Assembly (NCBI RefSeq): GCF_014646275.1
Contig: NZ_BMND01000002.1
Span: forward strand, 463,727 to 527,726
Length of the DNA: 64,000 bases
Source: Streptomyces kronopolitis
GTDB lineage: Bacteria; Actinomycetota; Actinomycetes; Streptomycetales; Streptomycetaceae
Direction: 5' to 3'
The notes under the pieces are model-generated. The model was not told the origin of the DNA. It did not search any database and worked only from the letters and a program-made list of their open reading frames with translations. Shown piece after piece: positions 42,215 through 53,567 of this stretch. Position 1 is the stretch's first letter, and each line of letters starts with the position of its first letter. The position numbers and the translations under genes were made by a program.

Positions 42215-42892
42215 ATGGACGGACAGCTGACGGCATTCACGGCAGTCGCCGCGGGCATGGTCACCATGCCGGGCGCGGACTTCGCGGTCGTGGTGCGCAA
42301 CGCGCTCGACTCGCGGCGCGCGGGGGTGGCGACCGCGTTCGGGGTCGCCGGCGGACTGCTGGTGCACACCGCGCTGGCGGTGGCCGGGCTCGCGGCCGTA
42401 CTGGTCGCCGTGCCCGCGCTGTTCGGAGCCGTCCAACTGCTGGGCGGGGGCTATCTGTTGTACCTGGGGGCCCGTGCGCTGATCGGGGCGTTCCACCGCC
42501 CGGCGGCCACCTCGGACGCGGCCGCCGACGGCACAACGGCCACCGAGGGCACACCGGCCGACACCGGCCAGCCGGCCGCGCCGCTGGGCACCGCGCGGAG
42601 CCTGCGCCAGGGCTTCCTGGCGAACGCGCTCAACCCCAAGGCCCCGGTCCTCTTCCTCAGTCTGCTGCCGCAGTTCGTCCCGGCGGGGCAGCCCGCGCTG
42701 CCCCGCACGCTGCTGCTGGCCGCGCTGGTGGTGGCGATGGCGCTGGTGTGGTTCCCCGTCGTCGCGCTGCTCGTCGACCGACTGGGCACCTGGCTGCGGC
42801 GCCCGCGGGTGGCGCGTGCGCTGCAGGCCACCACCGGAGCGCTGCTGACGGTGCTGGGCGGCGTGCTGCTGGCCGAGGTGGTGCTCGCCTGA
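42215..42892 (+). CDS. LysE/RhtB-family exporter
   Basis: A 225-residue membrane protein with six predicted helices. The N-terminal MVTMPGADFAVVVRNALDSRRAG is the LysE motif, and GFLANALNPKAPVLFLSLLPQFV is the second-half signature. A hydrophilic Thr/Ala-rich loop of about 40 residues separates the halves. Members export amino acids; the adjacent LysR would sense the same compound. Confidence 0.92.
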   Translation: MDGQLTAFTAVAAGMVTMPGADFAVVVRNALDSRRAGVATAFGVAGGLLVHTALAVAGLAAVLVAVPALFGAVQLLGGGYLLYLGARALIGAFHRPAATSDAAADGTTATEGTPADTGQPAAPLGTARSLRQGFLANALNPKAPVLFLSLLPQFVPAGQPALPRTLLLAALVVAMALVWFPVVALLVDRLGTWLRRPRVARALQATTGALLTVLGGVLLAEVVLA

Positions 42893-42963
42893 CTCGCGGC
42901 ACGCCCCGCACCTCCGGCCGTCCGACCGAAGGGAATTGACGGGTAGTCAGAAGATGGGACAGC

Positions 42964-43437
42964 TCAGCGCACCCGCCCGTACCAGACCCCGTGGCTCCAG
43001 ATCCGCTCCAGCCGCACCGTGCTCCCGGCCTTGGGCGCATGCCACATCCGGCCGTTCCCGGCGTAGATCCCCACGTGGTAAATGCCCCTGGTCGAATGGA
43101 AGAAGACCAGGTCGCCACGGCGGCGGGCGGCGGCCGGGACGTGCCGGGTGCGGACGTACTGCGCGGCGGCGGTACGGGGCAGGGCCCGGCCGGCGCGCAG
43201 GAACGAGTACAGCGTCAGCCCGGAGCAGTCGAAGGCGTTGGGCCCCTGGGCGCCGTAGCGGTAGGGGGCGCCCCGCTTGGAGGCGGCGACCCGCAGCGCG
43301 TGCGCGGACACGGACGCGGCCTCCACGTCCCCGGTCGCTCCCGGGGCGATCATCGTTCCGCCGAGCGTGACCAGCGTCAGCGCGGCGACGGTGCCGGTGC
43401 GCGCCAGCACACCCGGCGTATGCATGCGCACAGTCAT
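42964..43437 (-). CDS. NlpC/P60 cell-wall peptidase, c-di-AMP-controlled
   Basis: A 157-residue secreted endopeptidase. A signal peptide (about 1-38, ending VEAASVSA) is followed by a compact NlpC/P60 domain: catalytic Cys in NAFDCSGLTLYSFLRAG, His in GIYHVGIYAGNGRMWHAPK. It cleaves peptidoglycan stem peptides. No LysM or SH3 domain is present. ATG 43437 is used because the sequence upstream is a c-di-AMP riboswitch, not coding. Expression should therefore fall or rise with c-di-AMP, tying wall growth to osmotic state. Confidence 0.94.
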   Translation of the reverse strand: MTVRMHTPGVLARTGTVAALTLVTLGGTMIAPGATGDVEAASVSAHALRVAASKRGAPYRYGAQGPNAFDCSGLTLYSFLRAGRALPRTAAAQYVRTRHVPAAARRRGDLVFFHSTRGIYHVGIYAGNGRMWHAPKAGSTVRLERIWSHGVWYGRVR

Positions 43438-43442
43438 GCGCA

Positions 43443-43640
43443 AACCCTTCGTCAGCCGCCTGCGAAGGAAGACCTGTCGGGTTCGGGCAGGCGAAGAATG
43501 CCCGGCCGTGCGTACGGCTTCACCCCAAGGGGTCCGCCGGCCCGTGAAGGCCGTGGACCCCGTCCTGCTCGGGTCCTCCGCTCCCGCCGGTCCAGAACGT
43601 CGACCGGACGTCCGGTACGGCGGCGGGATTAGGCGCCCGT
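43443..43640 (-). ncRNA. ydaO/yuaA-type c-di-AMP riboswitch
   Basis: On the minus strand, from 43640 towards the gene, the conserved blocks appear in order: GCGCCTAATCCCGCCG, GGACCCGAGC, TTGGGGTGAAGCC, CCCGAACCCGACAGG and TCGCAGGCGG. These match the actinobacterial ydaO consensus, including the GGGGTGAA and CCGACAG ligand-pocket elements. The RNA ends a few bases before the NlpC/P60 start. Such switches control Rpf and NlpC/P60 wall hydrolases in this group. Confidence 0.9.
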
Positions 43641-43920
43641 CCGGACCGCCCCGTCGCTGTGGCGGGGTCTTGTCGTCGAAGGGATCCTCACGCACCCGCC
43701 GCCCAAACTCCGAGTTGAAAATGCCGTATGTGAGATGGGTCACATTTGGCCTGAATGGTGGGTTTTGTTCCCCCAGGTGTCAGGATCCCGGCCGGCGCAC
43801 GCCCCGGACCAGGAGCGAAACATTCGGAACCGGAGAAATTGCCGGTGAAGCGGCAATTCGTGGTCACCGCACAACGGCCCTGAGGGCTACGCCGTACGGG
43901 CAGCTCCACCGCGTGTCGCG

Positions 43921-44229
43921 TCAGATCTCCTCGGGCCGCGGCAGCGTCACGAGTCCGGCCCGGCGCTCGCCGTCCAGCACCCGCAGCGCGCGGGTCAGCG
44001 TGTCGCGGTGCAGCTCGCTCTCGCCGCGCTGATGCATCAGTGTCAGCGCGTCCCGCAACCCGGCGGCCGTGCCGACGAGCGCCTGGGCGGCCCGCAGCGC
44101 GCTGTAGGTGCCACCGCCGCGGGCCGGGTTGATGCGGCCCAGCAGGTCGAGCGCCTCCAGATAGCGGTCGATCAGCTCACCCTCGGCCCGGGTGAGGGCC
44201 GGCAGCGGCGGCGGTTCGGGTGGCAACAT
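43921..44229 (-). CDS. Hypothetical protein coupled to clpP
   Basis: A 102-residue helical protein (RAEGELIDRYLEALDLLGRI; AAQALVGTAAGLRDALTLM). No signal or membrane segment. It starts 4 bp after the clpP stop on the same strand, so it is very likely in the same operon. I do not recognise the family. It could be an adaptor of the accessory ClpP, but that is only inferred from position. Confidence 0.65.
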   Translation of the reverse strand: MLPPEPPPLPALTRAEGELIDRYLEALDLLGRINPARGGGTYSALRAAQALVGTAAGLRDALTLMHQRGESELHRDTLTRALRVLDGERRAGLVTLPRPEEI

Positions 44230-44233
44230 GCGC

Positions 44234-44869
44234 TCACCGCCCGGTGGGCGGGTGCGCGGACCGCTTGCGGTCGCGGGTGAGGCCGTCGATCAGGCCGTAT
44301 TCCTGGGCGCCGCGGGCATCGAAGATCTTGTCGCGCTCGATGTCGGCGGCGATCCGCGCGCGGGGCTGACCGGTGTGCCGCGCGAGCAGCTCCTCCAGCA
44401 TGTCGCGGGTGCGCAGCAGTTCGTCCGCCTGGATCTGCAGATCGGTGCTCTGGCCCTGGACGGGCTCGTGCAGCGCCGGCTGATGGATCAGGATCCGGGC
44501 GCCGGGCAGCGCCAGCCGCTTCCCGGGGGCGCCGGCGGCCAGCAGTACCGCGGCGGCGGAGGCGGCCTGCCCCAGGCAGACGGTCTGCACGTCGCACGAG
44601 ACGAACTGCATCGTGTCGTAGATGGCGGTCATCGCGGTGAACGAGCCGCCGGGGGAGTTGATGTAGAGCGCGATGTCCTGCTCGGGCGCGGCGTGCTCCA
44701 GATGGATGAGCTGCGCCATGACGTCGTTGGCGGAGGCGTCGTCGACCGGGGTGCCCAGGAAGACGATGCGCTCGCCGAGCAGCTTGGAGTAGGGGTCCAT
44801 CGTGCGCGTGCCCTGGGAGGTGCGCTCGGTGAACTCCGGAAGGACATAACGGGCCGTCGGTGGCAGCAT
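44234..44869 (-). CDS. clpP: ATP-dependent Clp protease proteolytic subunit, accessory paralogue
   Basis: A 211-residue Clp[21 protein letters not shown], nucleophile Ser104 in [16 protein letters not shown] and His129 in ILIHQPA are present, with an Asp near 176-180 before [15 protein letters not shown]. The catalytic triad is intact. The N-terminal 20 residues are less conserved. It is not paired with a second clpP or clpX as the housekeeping subunits are. GAGGAG lies 6 nt before ATG 44869. It is divergent from a Phd/YefM antitoxin gene. Confidence 0.92.
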   Translation of the reverse strand: MLPPTARYVLPEFTERTSQGTRTMDPYSKLLGERIVFLGTPVDDASANDVMAQLIHLEHAAPEQDIALYINSPGGSFTAMTAIYDTMQFVSCDVQTVCLGQAASAAAVLLAAGAPGKRLALPGARILIHQPALHEPVQGQSTDLQIQADELLRTRDMLEELLARHTGQPRARIAADIERDKIFDARGAQEYGLIDGLTRDRKRSAHPPTGR

Positions 44870-44892
44870 GCCTGCTCCTCTCTCTGTAAAAA

Positions 44893-44909
44893 ATGTACAG
44901 GACGTACAT
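44893..44909. promoter_or_regulatory. Palindromic operator between clpP and phd-like genes
   Basis: ATGTAC-N5-GTACAT is a perfect 6-bp inverted repeat in the 57-bp divergent region. A TAGAAT hexamer at 44915-44920 lies 6 nt before the antitoxin ATG (leaderless-type promoter), so a protein on the palindrome would cover its -35. Autorepression by the Phd-like protein is the simplest reading. Confidence 0.6.
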
Positions 44910-44926
44910 CCCGTTAGAATGGGAGC

Positions 44927-45241
44927 ATGGCCTACGAAATTCCGGTGACGCAAGCCCGGGCGGAGCTGGCGGATCTGATCAATCGCGTCGTCTACGGCGG
45001 TGAGCGGGTGGTCGTCACCCGCCACGGCAAGCCGCTGGCGGCGCTGGTTTCCGCCGCTGACCTGGAGCTTCTCGAAGAACTCGGGCGGCGTGAGCCGGAC
45101 GCGGAGGAGGAGCAGGTGATCAGCACGGTCTCGGCCGTGCGGCAGCTCCCGTCCGCTCCGGGCGAACGGCGGCGGTTCGGCATCGCCGCGGAACACCGCG
45201 ACCCGGCCGCCGGGGATCGGCGACCGGGTCACGGACACTGA
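44927..45241 (+). CDS. Phd/YefM-family antitoxin-like protein, no adjacent toxin
   Basis: A 104-residue protein whose first 60 residues are a Phd/YefM fold ([43 protein letters not shown]). The C-terminal part is charged and probably disordered. No Doc, YoeB or PIN toxin follows; the next gene is convergent. It may act as a stand-alone repressor. Such proteins are typical Clp substrates, which makes the divergent clpP neighbour notable. Confidence 0.85.
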   Translation: MAYEIPVTQARAELADLINRVVYGGERVVVTRHGKPLAALVSAADLELLEELGRREPDAEEEQVISTVSAVRQLPSAPGERRRFGIAAEHRDPAAGDRRPGHGH

Positions 45242-45243
45242 CG

Positions 45244-45261
45244 GGTCAGCGCGAGCTGACC
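45244..45261. terminator. GCGA-tetraloop hairpin between convergent genes
   Basis: A 7-bp perfect stem (45244-45250 with 45255-45261) closed by a GCGA tetraloop, 2 bp past the antitoxin stop and 19 bp from the M28 peptidase stop. It probably acts in both directions. Confidence 0.6.
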
Positions 45262-45280
45262 GCGGGGTGGTGCGGGTGGG

Positions 45281-47030
<1,750 letters not shown>

Positions 47031-47047
47031 CCGCGGGAGCCCAGAAG

Positions 47048-47362
47048 ATGATCCCGGGACAGATCCTGCCCGCCGACGAGCCGGTACGCCTCAACGAAGG
47101 CCTCCCCCGCACGCGGATGACCGTCCTCAACGCCGCCGACCGCCCCGTGCAGGTCGGCTCCCACTACCACTTCGCCGAGGCCAATCCCGGACTGGACTTC
47201 GACCGCGCGGCCGCGCACGGCAAGCGGCTGAACGTCGCGGCCGGCTCCGCCGTGCGCTTCGAGCCCGGCATCCCCACCGAGGTCGAACTCGTCCCCCTCG
47301 GGGGCAAGCGGATCGTCGAGGGCCTGCGCGGCGAGACCGGAGGCACTCTCGATGTCGTCTGA
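47048..47362 (+). CDS. ureB: Urease beta subunit
   Basis: A 104-residue subunit: [17 protein letters not shown], the conserved [18 protein letters not shown] and [19 protein letters not shown]. It shapes the active-site mouth of UreC. It starts 17 bp after ureA and overlaps ureC by 11 nt. Confidence 0.97.
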   Translation: MIPGQILPADEPVRLNEGLPRTRMTVLNAADRPVQVGSHYHFAEANPGLDFDRAAAHGKRLNVAAGSAVRFEPGIPTEVELVPLGGKRIVEGLRGETGGTLDVV

Positions 47363-49076
47363 GCTGACCCGTCAGGCGTACGCCGACCTCTTCGGACCCA
47401 CCGCCGGCGACCGGATCCGGCTCGCCGACACCGACCTGCTCATCGAGATCACCGAGGACCGCTCGGGCGGGCCCGGCCGGGCCGGTGACGAGGCGGTCTT
47501 CGGCGGCGGCAAGGTGATCCGCGAGTCGATGGGGCAATCCCGCGCCAGCCGCGCCGAGGGCACCCCCGACACCGTGATCACCGGCGCGGTGGTGCTGGAC
47601 CACTGGGGCATCGTCAAGGCCGATGTCGGCATCCGCGACGGGCGGATCACCGCCCTGGGCAAGGCCGGCAACCCCGACACCATGGACGGCGTCCACCCCG
47701 ACCTGGTCATCGGCCCCGAGACCGAGATCATCGCCGGCAACGGCAAGATCCTCACGGCCGGCGCCATCGACACCCACGTCCACTTCATCTGCCCCCAGCA
47801 GGCGGACGAGGCGCTGGCGTCCGGCGTCACCACCCTCATCGGCGGCGGCACCGGACCGGCCGAGGGCAGCAAGGCCACCACCATCACCCCCGGCGCCTGG
47901 CACGTGTCCCGGATGTTCGAGGCGATGGACTCCCTGCCGGTCAACGTCGGACTGCTCGGCAAGGGCAATACCACCTCGCTCGCCTCGATGCGCGACCAGC
48001 TGCGGGCCGGCATCCTGGGCTTCAAGATCCACGAGGACTGGGGCGCGACCCCGGCCGTCATCGACGCCTGTCTGACCGTCTGCGAGGAGAGCGGCGCCCA
48101 GCTCGCGATCCACACCGACACCCTCAACGAGGCCGGCTTCCTCGGTGACACCCTCGCGGCCATCGCCGGCCGCTCGATCCACGCCTTCCACGTCGAAGGC
48201 GCCGGCGGCGGCCACGCGCCCGACATGATCGCGATGGTCTCCGAGCCGAACGTGCTGCCCGCGTCCACCAACCCCACGCGGCCGCACACCGTCAACACCG
48301 TCGAGGAACACCTCGACATGCTGATGGTCTGCCACCACCTCAACCCCGCCGTCCCCGAGGACCTGGCCTTCGCCGAGTCCCGGATCCGGCCCTCCACCAT
48401 CGCCGCCGAGGACATCCTGCACGACCTCGGCGCCATCTCGATCATGGCCTCCGACGCCCAGGCCATGGGCCGGATCGGCGAGGTCGTGCTGCGCACCTGG
48501 CAGACCGCGCACGTGATGAAGCGGCGCCGCGGCCCGCTGCCCGGCGACGGCCGTGCGGACAACCACCGCGCCCGCCGCTACGTCGCCAAATACACCGTCA
48601 ACGCGGCCCTCGCCCAGGGCATCGACCACCTCGTCGGCTCCGTCGAGGACGGCAAGCTCGCCGACCTCGTGCTGTGGGACCCGGCGTTCTTCGGCGTCAA
48701 ACCGCAACTGGTCCTCAAGGGCGGCCAGATCGCGTACGCGCAGATGGGCGACGCCAACGCGTCCATCCCCACGCCGCAGCCGGTCCTGCCGCGCCCGATG
48801 TTCGGCGCCACCGGCAAGGCGCCCGGCAGCAACTCGGTCAACTTCGTCTCCCCGCAAGCACTCGATGACGATCTCCCCGGGTGCCTTCCGCTGGCGAAGC
48901 GCTACGAGGCGATCCGCTCCACCCGCGGCGTCACCAAGGCCGAGATGCGGAACAACGACGCCCTGCCGCGCGTCCAGGTCGACCCCGACACCTTCACGGT
49001 GACCATCGACGGCGAGGTGGTCGAACCCTCCCCAGCCGCCGAACTGCCCATGGCCCAGCGGTATTTCCTCTTCTGA
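47352..49076 (+). CDS. ureC: Urease alpha (catalytic) subunit
   Basis: A 574-residue nickel amidohydrolase that hydrolyses urea to ammonia and carbamate. Metal ligands: HxH in [11 protein letters not shown], the carbamylated Lys near residue 225 in GFKIHEDWG, later His residues ([22 protein letters not shown]) and Asp in [10 protein letters not shown]. The flap Cys and His are in [10 protein letters not shown]. Full length with no missing ligand. Confidence 0.98.
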   Translation: MSSELTRQAYADLFGPTAGDRIRLADTDLLIEITEDRSGGPGRAGDEAVFGGGKVIRESMGQSRASRAEGTPDTVITGAVVLDHWGIVKADVGIRDGRITALGKAGNPDTMDGVHPDLVIGPETEIIAGNGKILTAGAIDTHVHFICPQQADEALASGVTTLIGGGTGPAEGSKATTITPGAWHVSRMFEAMDSLPVNVGLLGKGNTTSLASMRDQLRAGILGFKIHEDWGATPAVIDACLTVCEESGAQLAIHTDTLNEAGFLGDTLAAIAGRSIHAFHVEGAGGGHAPDMIAMVSEPNVLPASTNPTRPHTVNTVEEHLDMLMVCHHLNPAVPEDLAFAESRIRPSTIAAEDILHDLGAISIMASDAQAMGRIGEVVLRTWQTAHVMKRRRGPLPGDGRADNHRARRYVAKYTVNAALAQGIDHLVGSVEDGKLADLVLWDPAFFGVKPQLVLKGGQIAYAQMGDANASIPTPQPVLPRPMFGATGKAPGSNSVNFVSPQALDDDLPGCLPLAKRYEAIRSTRGVTKAEMRNNDALPRVQVDPDTFTVTIDGEVVEPSPAAELPMAQRYFLF

Positions 49077-49118
49077 CATGGAGTCGATGAACCGCCCCGC
49101 ACACGTCCCGGAGCGCCG

Positions 49119-49793
49119 ATGAGCCGCGCCGCGCTGCTGATCCTCGCCGACGGCCGGTTCCCCGCCGGCGGGCACGCCCACTCGGGCGGCGCCGAAGCGG
49201 CCGTCGCCGCGGGGCGGCTTACCGACGCCGCCACCCTGGAGACCTTCTGCCGGGGCCGGCTGCACACCGCCGGCCTGGTCGCCGCCGGGCTCGCCGCCGC
49301 GGCCGCCGCCGGCCACGACCCGCTCCTCCTGGACGACGCCGCCGACGCGCGGACGCCCGTACCGGCGCTGCGGCAGACCGCCCGGCGGCTCGGCCGGCAG
49401 CTGATGCGCGCCGCCCGGGCGACCTGGCCCGCCCCCGCCCTCGACGCGCTCGCCGCGGCCCGTCCCCGCGGCGCCCACCAGCCCGTCGTACTGGGCCTGG
49501 CGGCCCGGTCCGCGGGCCTGACGCCGCTGGACGCCGCGCACGCCGTCGCCTACGAGACCCTCAGCGGCCCGGCCACCGCCGCCGTCCGGCTGCTGAGCCT
49601 GGACCCCTTCGACGCCACCGCCGTGCTCGCCCGCCTCGCCGACGACCTCGACCGGGTCGCCAGACGGGGCGCCGACGCCGCGGAGCGGATCACCGCCGAG
49701 GGGACCGACGCCCTGCCCGCCGCCTCCGCGCCGCTGCTCGACATCACCGCCCAGCAGCACGCCGCCTGGCCGGTACGACTCTTCGCGTCCTGA
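49119..49793 (+). CDS. ureF: Urease accessory protein UreF
   Basis: A 224-residue all-helical GTPase-gating chaperone for nickel insertion. ADGRFPAGGHAHSGGAEAAV matches the UreF N-terminus, and helices continue to DITAQQHAAWPVRLFAS. Divergent in sequence, as is common in actinobacteria. Between ureC and ureG. Confidence 0.93.
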   Translation: MSRAALLILADGRFPAGGHAHSGGAEAAVAAGRLTDAATLETFCRGRLHTAGLVAAGLAAAAAAGHDPLLLDDAADARTPVPALRQTARRLGRQLMRAARATWPAPALDALAAARPRGAHQPVVLGLAARSAGLTPLDAAHAVAYETLSGPATAAVRLLSLDPFDATAVLARLADDLDRVARRGADAAERITAEGTDALPAASAPLLDITAQQHAAWPVRLFAS

Positions 49794-49835
49794 CCCCGCC
49801 GGCCGCGCCCCGGCCGTACGAATCACGGAGTGACC

Positions 49836-50527
<692 letters not shown>

Positions 50528-50531
<4 letters not shown>

Positions 50532-51370
50532 CCCTCGCACCGCCCCCACCGGCCCACCACGAGCGGGCACCCGCGCCCTCCACCGCCGGGCTGCGCGCCA
50601 CCGCCCGTATGCTCGCGCGGGCCGGCGGCGACGGGGTGACCCGGCTGCCGGTCCTTGACGGCGACGGGCCGTTCGCGCTGCGCCGCGTCGGCGCGCACGG
50701 CCGGCCGGCCCGGGTCTGCGTGGTGAGCGCGATGAGCGCACCGCTCGGCGGCGACCGGCTGGGCATCGAGGCCACCGTCGAGGCGGGCGCCGCGCTGCAC
50801 CTGACGACCGCCGCCGCGACCGTCGCGCTGCCCGGCCGGACCGGCGAGCCCGCCCATTACGACGTGCGGGTGACGGTGGGCGAGGGGGCACGGCTCGACT
50901 GGCTGCCGGAGCCGCTGATCTCCGCCGCGGGCAGCGACCTGCGGATGACCACCACCGTCGAACTCGCCGCCACCGCCCACCTGGTGCTCCGCGAGGAGCA
51001 GGTCCTGGGGCGCAGCGGTGAGGAGACCGGTGCGCTGCGCAGCAGGATCGTCGTCCGGCGGGCCGGCCGGACCCTGCTCGACCAGGAGACGGCCTACGGG
51101 CCCGGCGCCACCGGCTGGGACAGCACCGCCGTCCTGGGCGGACACCGGGCGCTCGGTCAACTCCTTGTCGTGGCACCGGAGTTCGAGGAACGGGCGGTGG
51201 AGGTGCGGCTGCTCGGCGGGGCGGCGGGCGAGCGGCCCGCGGCTCACGAGGGACAGGGGGTGCTCGCGCCGCTCGCCGGTCCGGCGGCGCTGGCCACCGC
51301 CGTCGCCCCGGACGCGCTGCGGCTGCGGCGGCTGCTGGACGAGGCCGGGCGGAGCGCCGCCGCCGGGTGA
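50528..51370 (+). CDS. ureD: Urease accessory protein UreD
   Basis: A 280-residue beta-helical scaffold (UreD/UreH) that docks UreF-UreG on apo-urease. Recognisable by [39 protein letters not shown] and [14 protein letters not shown]. Last gene of the operon. No ureE is present, so nickel is delivered without that chaperone or from elsewhere. Confidence 0.94.
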
Positions 51371-51385
51371 CGGCGGCGCCCCTCG

Positions 51386-51760
51386 TCACACCTCCAGGTC
51401 GGTCTCGACCTTGGCGAGCCGGTGACGGGCCAGCGCGAGGTTGGCGCGCTTGCGGTCCAGCACCAGGTACAGGAAGAGACCCTGCCCGCTCTTGCCGGTC
51501 ACCGGGCGGATGATGTGGTACTGGTTCGTCAGGGTGATGAGCATGTCCTCGATGGAGCCGGTGAGTTCCAGCATCTCCATGGTGCGCATCTTGGCGCGTA
51601 CGACATCGGTGTTGCCGGCCGCCGCGACGTTGAGGTCCAGCGCCTGGTTGTCACCCAGCGCGGCCAGGGCCATCCCGCTGGTGTAGTCGACCAGGGCGAC
51701 GCCGACGGCGCCCTCGATGCTGGACATCGCGTCGGAGAGAGCGGTTTCCATTTGAGCCAT
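51386..51760 (-). CDS. Roadblock/LC7-like protein C
   Basis: A 124-residue alpha/beta protein. ALVDYTSGMALAALG, SIEDMLITLTNQYHIIRP and LFLYLVLDRKRANLALARHRL align block by block with Roadblock protein A of the same operon, so the two are ancient duplicates. Roadblock folds dimerise and act as GTPase regulators in bacteria (MglB-like). Last gene of the four; convergent with ureD at 15 bp. Confidence 0.85.
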   Translation of the reverse strand: MAQMETALSDAMSSIEGAVGVALVDYTSGMALAALGDNQALDLNVAAAGNTDVVRAKMRTMEMLELTGSIEDMLITLTNQYHIIRPVTGKSGQGLFLYLVLDRKRANLALARHRLAKVETDLEV

Positions 51761-51838
51761 GACGGGTCAGACCTTTCGATTCTTTGACGGTGTTGCCGGG
51801 TTCTGGGGAGTACGGTCCGGGTTCCGGTGCGTGGGGCG

Positions 51839-52219
51839 TTATCGGCGGGCCGGTGCGTCCACGAGGGCGCCGATGCGTTCCGCGGCCTTCCTGGCCTGGA
51901 AATGGAGCCGCCCGACATTGGTGGCCGGGCTCGCCACGGCCGTGAGCACCGCGCGGCGGCCGGCCGAATAGGCCGCGATATAGCCGCTGGCGCCCCTGGT
52001 CAGGGATTCCTCGAAGGCGCCCTGGCCGGTCGCCTCGGTGAGGCGCTGGGCGACCCCGATCGCCGCGGCGGTGAGCGCGGCCAGGCCGTCCGGTTCGATG
52101 TCCGGCAGATCATGGGCGATGACCATGCCGTCGACGCTCGCCACCATTCCGCCCTGGAAATGGCGGACCTGATGGCGCAGCGTATGCAGTTCCTCCCGTA
52201 TCCGGGGTTCGATCGTCAT
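51839..52219 (-). CDS. Roadblock/LC7 protein B (MglB-like)
   Basis: A 126-residue protein with the canonical Roadblock layout: QVRHFQGGMVASVDGMVIAHDL, GLAALTAAAIGVAQRL, GASGYIAAYSAGRRAVLTAVA and the closing helix FQARKAAERIGAL. GGAG precedes ATG 52219. It is more conventional than its two neighbours and could be the GTPase-facing subunit. No Ras-like GTPase gene lies within the window. Confidence 0.87.
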   Translation of the reverse strand: MTIEPRIREELHTLRHQVRHFQGGMVASVDGMVIAHDLPDIEPDGLAALTAAAIGVAQRLTEATGQGAFEESLTRGASGYIAAYSAGRRAVLTAVASPATNVGRLHFQARKAAERIGALVDAPARR

Positions 52220-52289
52220 CAGTCTCCTTTTCGTGACGCGCGCTCTGATGACGCGCCTCATGGGGTGCACCGGATTCCCGCGGAAAAGC

Positions 52290-53141
52290 TCACAGTTCTT
52301 CCTCCAGTGCCGTACGCAGCCGGACCAGGAGGGCGATGTTCGGATCGGTGGTGTCGAAGATGTCCGGCACCGATCGCTGCGGGGCGGGAGCCGGGTGGGG
52401 CGCGGTGGCCGGCGCGGGCGGGGCGTCCAGGCAGGCGCCCGGGCGGCGCCGGGGCAGCGGTGCCGGCGGCGGGGGGACGAGGACCAGCCCGGCCGCGGCG
52501 AGCAGACGGATGTCGAGCAGCGTGGCGAACGCCGACTCACCCAGGAGCCGGGCCAGTTCGTAGGGCGTGTGCCGGCCGTCGGCCCGGTCGAGCAGCCGCC
52601 GCTGGCGGCGCGTGGTGGCGGCCGGTACGGGGGTGCCGGCGGGTATGACGGGGGAGGTGTCGGCCGCCGCCCAGGGCTGCAGCCGGTCGAGCAGCGCCCG
52701 GCGGCGGGCCGTCGCCTGCTGGAGCGCGGTGATGCTGACCGGGCGTATGACGCCCAGCCAGTGCGCCGTCCCGGGGGTGAAGGAGGCGGCCTCGGGCGGC
52801 AGCTCCAGGGCGAAGAACGCCGCGTCGAGCAGCGCGGCGAGATGGCAGATCTCCAGCTCGCCCTGGGTCAGCCAGCCCTCCTCGACCAGGAACCGGCCAC
52901 CGGTCCGCCGCTCCCCGGCCGCCTCGGCGGCGTGCTCCCAGCCCTGCGGCGGGAGCTTGCCGGCCGCGGTGAGGCGGCTGCCGAGCCCGGGGGCGGCGGT
53001 GCTCTCTATGCAGTAGACGGCGCCGTCGAGGAAGTAGAAGCAGCCGTGCGGACCGGAGAGGGCGCCGGTGACGCGTTCGGCGGCGAACCGGTCGAGCAGC
53101 CCGGCCGGAGCGGGCGGGGGAGGAGATATGGGCAGGCCCAT
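52290..53141 (-). CDS. DUF4388/PATAN-like protein with winged-helix-like region
   Basis: A 283-residue protein. The N-terminal part (GLLDRFAAERVTGALSGP, GCFYFLDGAVYCIES) matches the DUF4388/PATAN style of signal-linked domain. Residues about 95-110 (WLTQGELEICHLAALL) and 180-215 (RRLLDRADGRHTPYELARLL) look like winged-helix turns. A Pro/Ala linker precedes a short C-terminal segment (IFDTTDPNIALLVRLRTALEEEL). The role may be to link a signal to the Roadblock proteins around it; this is inference. Confidence 0.7.
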   Translation of the reverse strand: MGLPISPPPPAPAGLLDRFAAERVTGALSGPHGCFYFLDGAVYCIESTAAPGLGSRLTAAGKLPPQGWEHAAEAAGERRTGGRFLVEEGWLTQGELEICHLAALLDAAFFALELPPEAASFTPGTAHWLGVIRPVSITALQQATARRRALLDRLQPWAAADTSPVIPAGTPVPAATTRRQRRLLDRADGRHTPYELARLLGESAFATLLDIRLLAAAGLVLVPPPPAPLPRRRPGACLDAPPAPATAPHPAPAPQRSVPDIFDTTDPNIALLVRLRTALEEEL

Positions 53142-53183
53142 GGTGGTTCCCTTACCGTTCGTACGAGGTGGCGGAGCGCGCCG

Positions 53184-53567
53184 TCAGGACGCGACCAGCT
53201 CCGCCGCCAGATCACGCAGCCGTAGCCGGGCCACGGCGAGATTGGCCTGGGCGCGGTCCAGCCAGAGGTAGAGATAGGTCTGGCTGTCGAAGGCCGTGTG
53301 CACGAAGCGGATGAGGTGGTAGCTGCCCGCGGCCGTGATGATGAGGTCCTCCAGAGCCGGACCGCCGGCCCCCGCGGTGTCGAAGCTGGCGTTGCGCGTC
53401 ACGGCCTGCACCACATCGGCGGTGTCGGCGGCGGCCGCGTCGTGGTCGCCGTGCGGCGCCTGCCCCGCCGTGCCGAGCGTCAGCCCGCTGGTCCAGTCGA
53501 TCAGCCCGGCGCCGAGCACGCCCGGGATTCCCATGGCCTGGGACAACACCTGATCGATTCCCGGCAC
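53184..53567 (-). CDS. Roadblock/LC7-like protein A
   Basis: A 127-residue protein: GLIDWTSGLTLGTAG, ALEDLIITAAGSYHLIRFV and TYLYLWLDRAQANLAVARLRL. Similar throughout to protein C of this operon. A strong AGGAG lies 7 nt before GTG 53567, which rejects the longer upstream frame. First gene of the operon. Confidence 0.85.
   Translation of the reverse strand: MPGIDQVLSQAMGIPGVLGAGLIDWTSGLTLGTAGQAPHGDHDAAAADTADVVQAVTRNASFDTAGAGGPALEDLIITAAGSYHLIRFVHTAFDSQTYLYLWLDRAQANLAVARLRLRDLAAELVAS

Noticed and set aside
43438..43743. N-terminal extension of the NlpC/P60 protein
   Set aside because: The extra codons lie within the c-di-AMP riboswitch, and a proper signal peptide starts at 43437.
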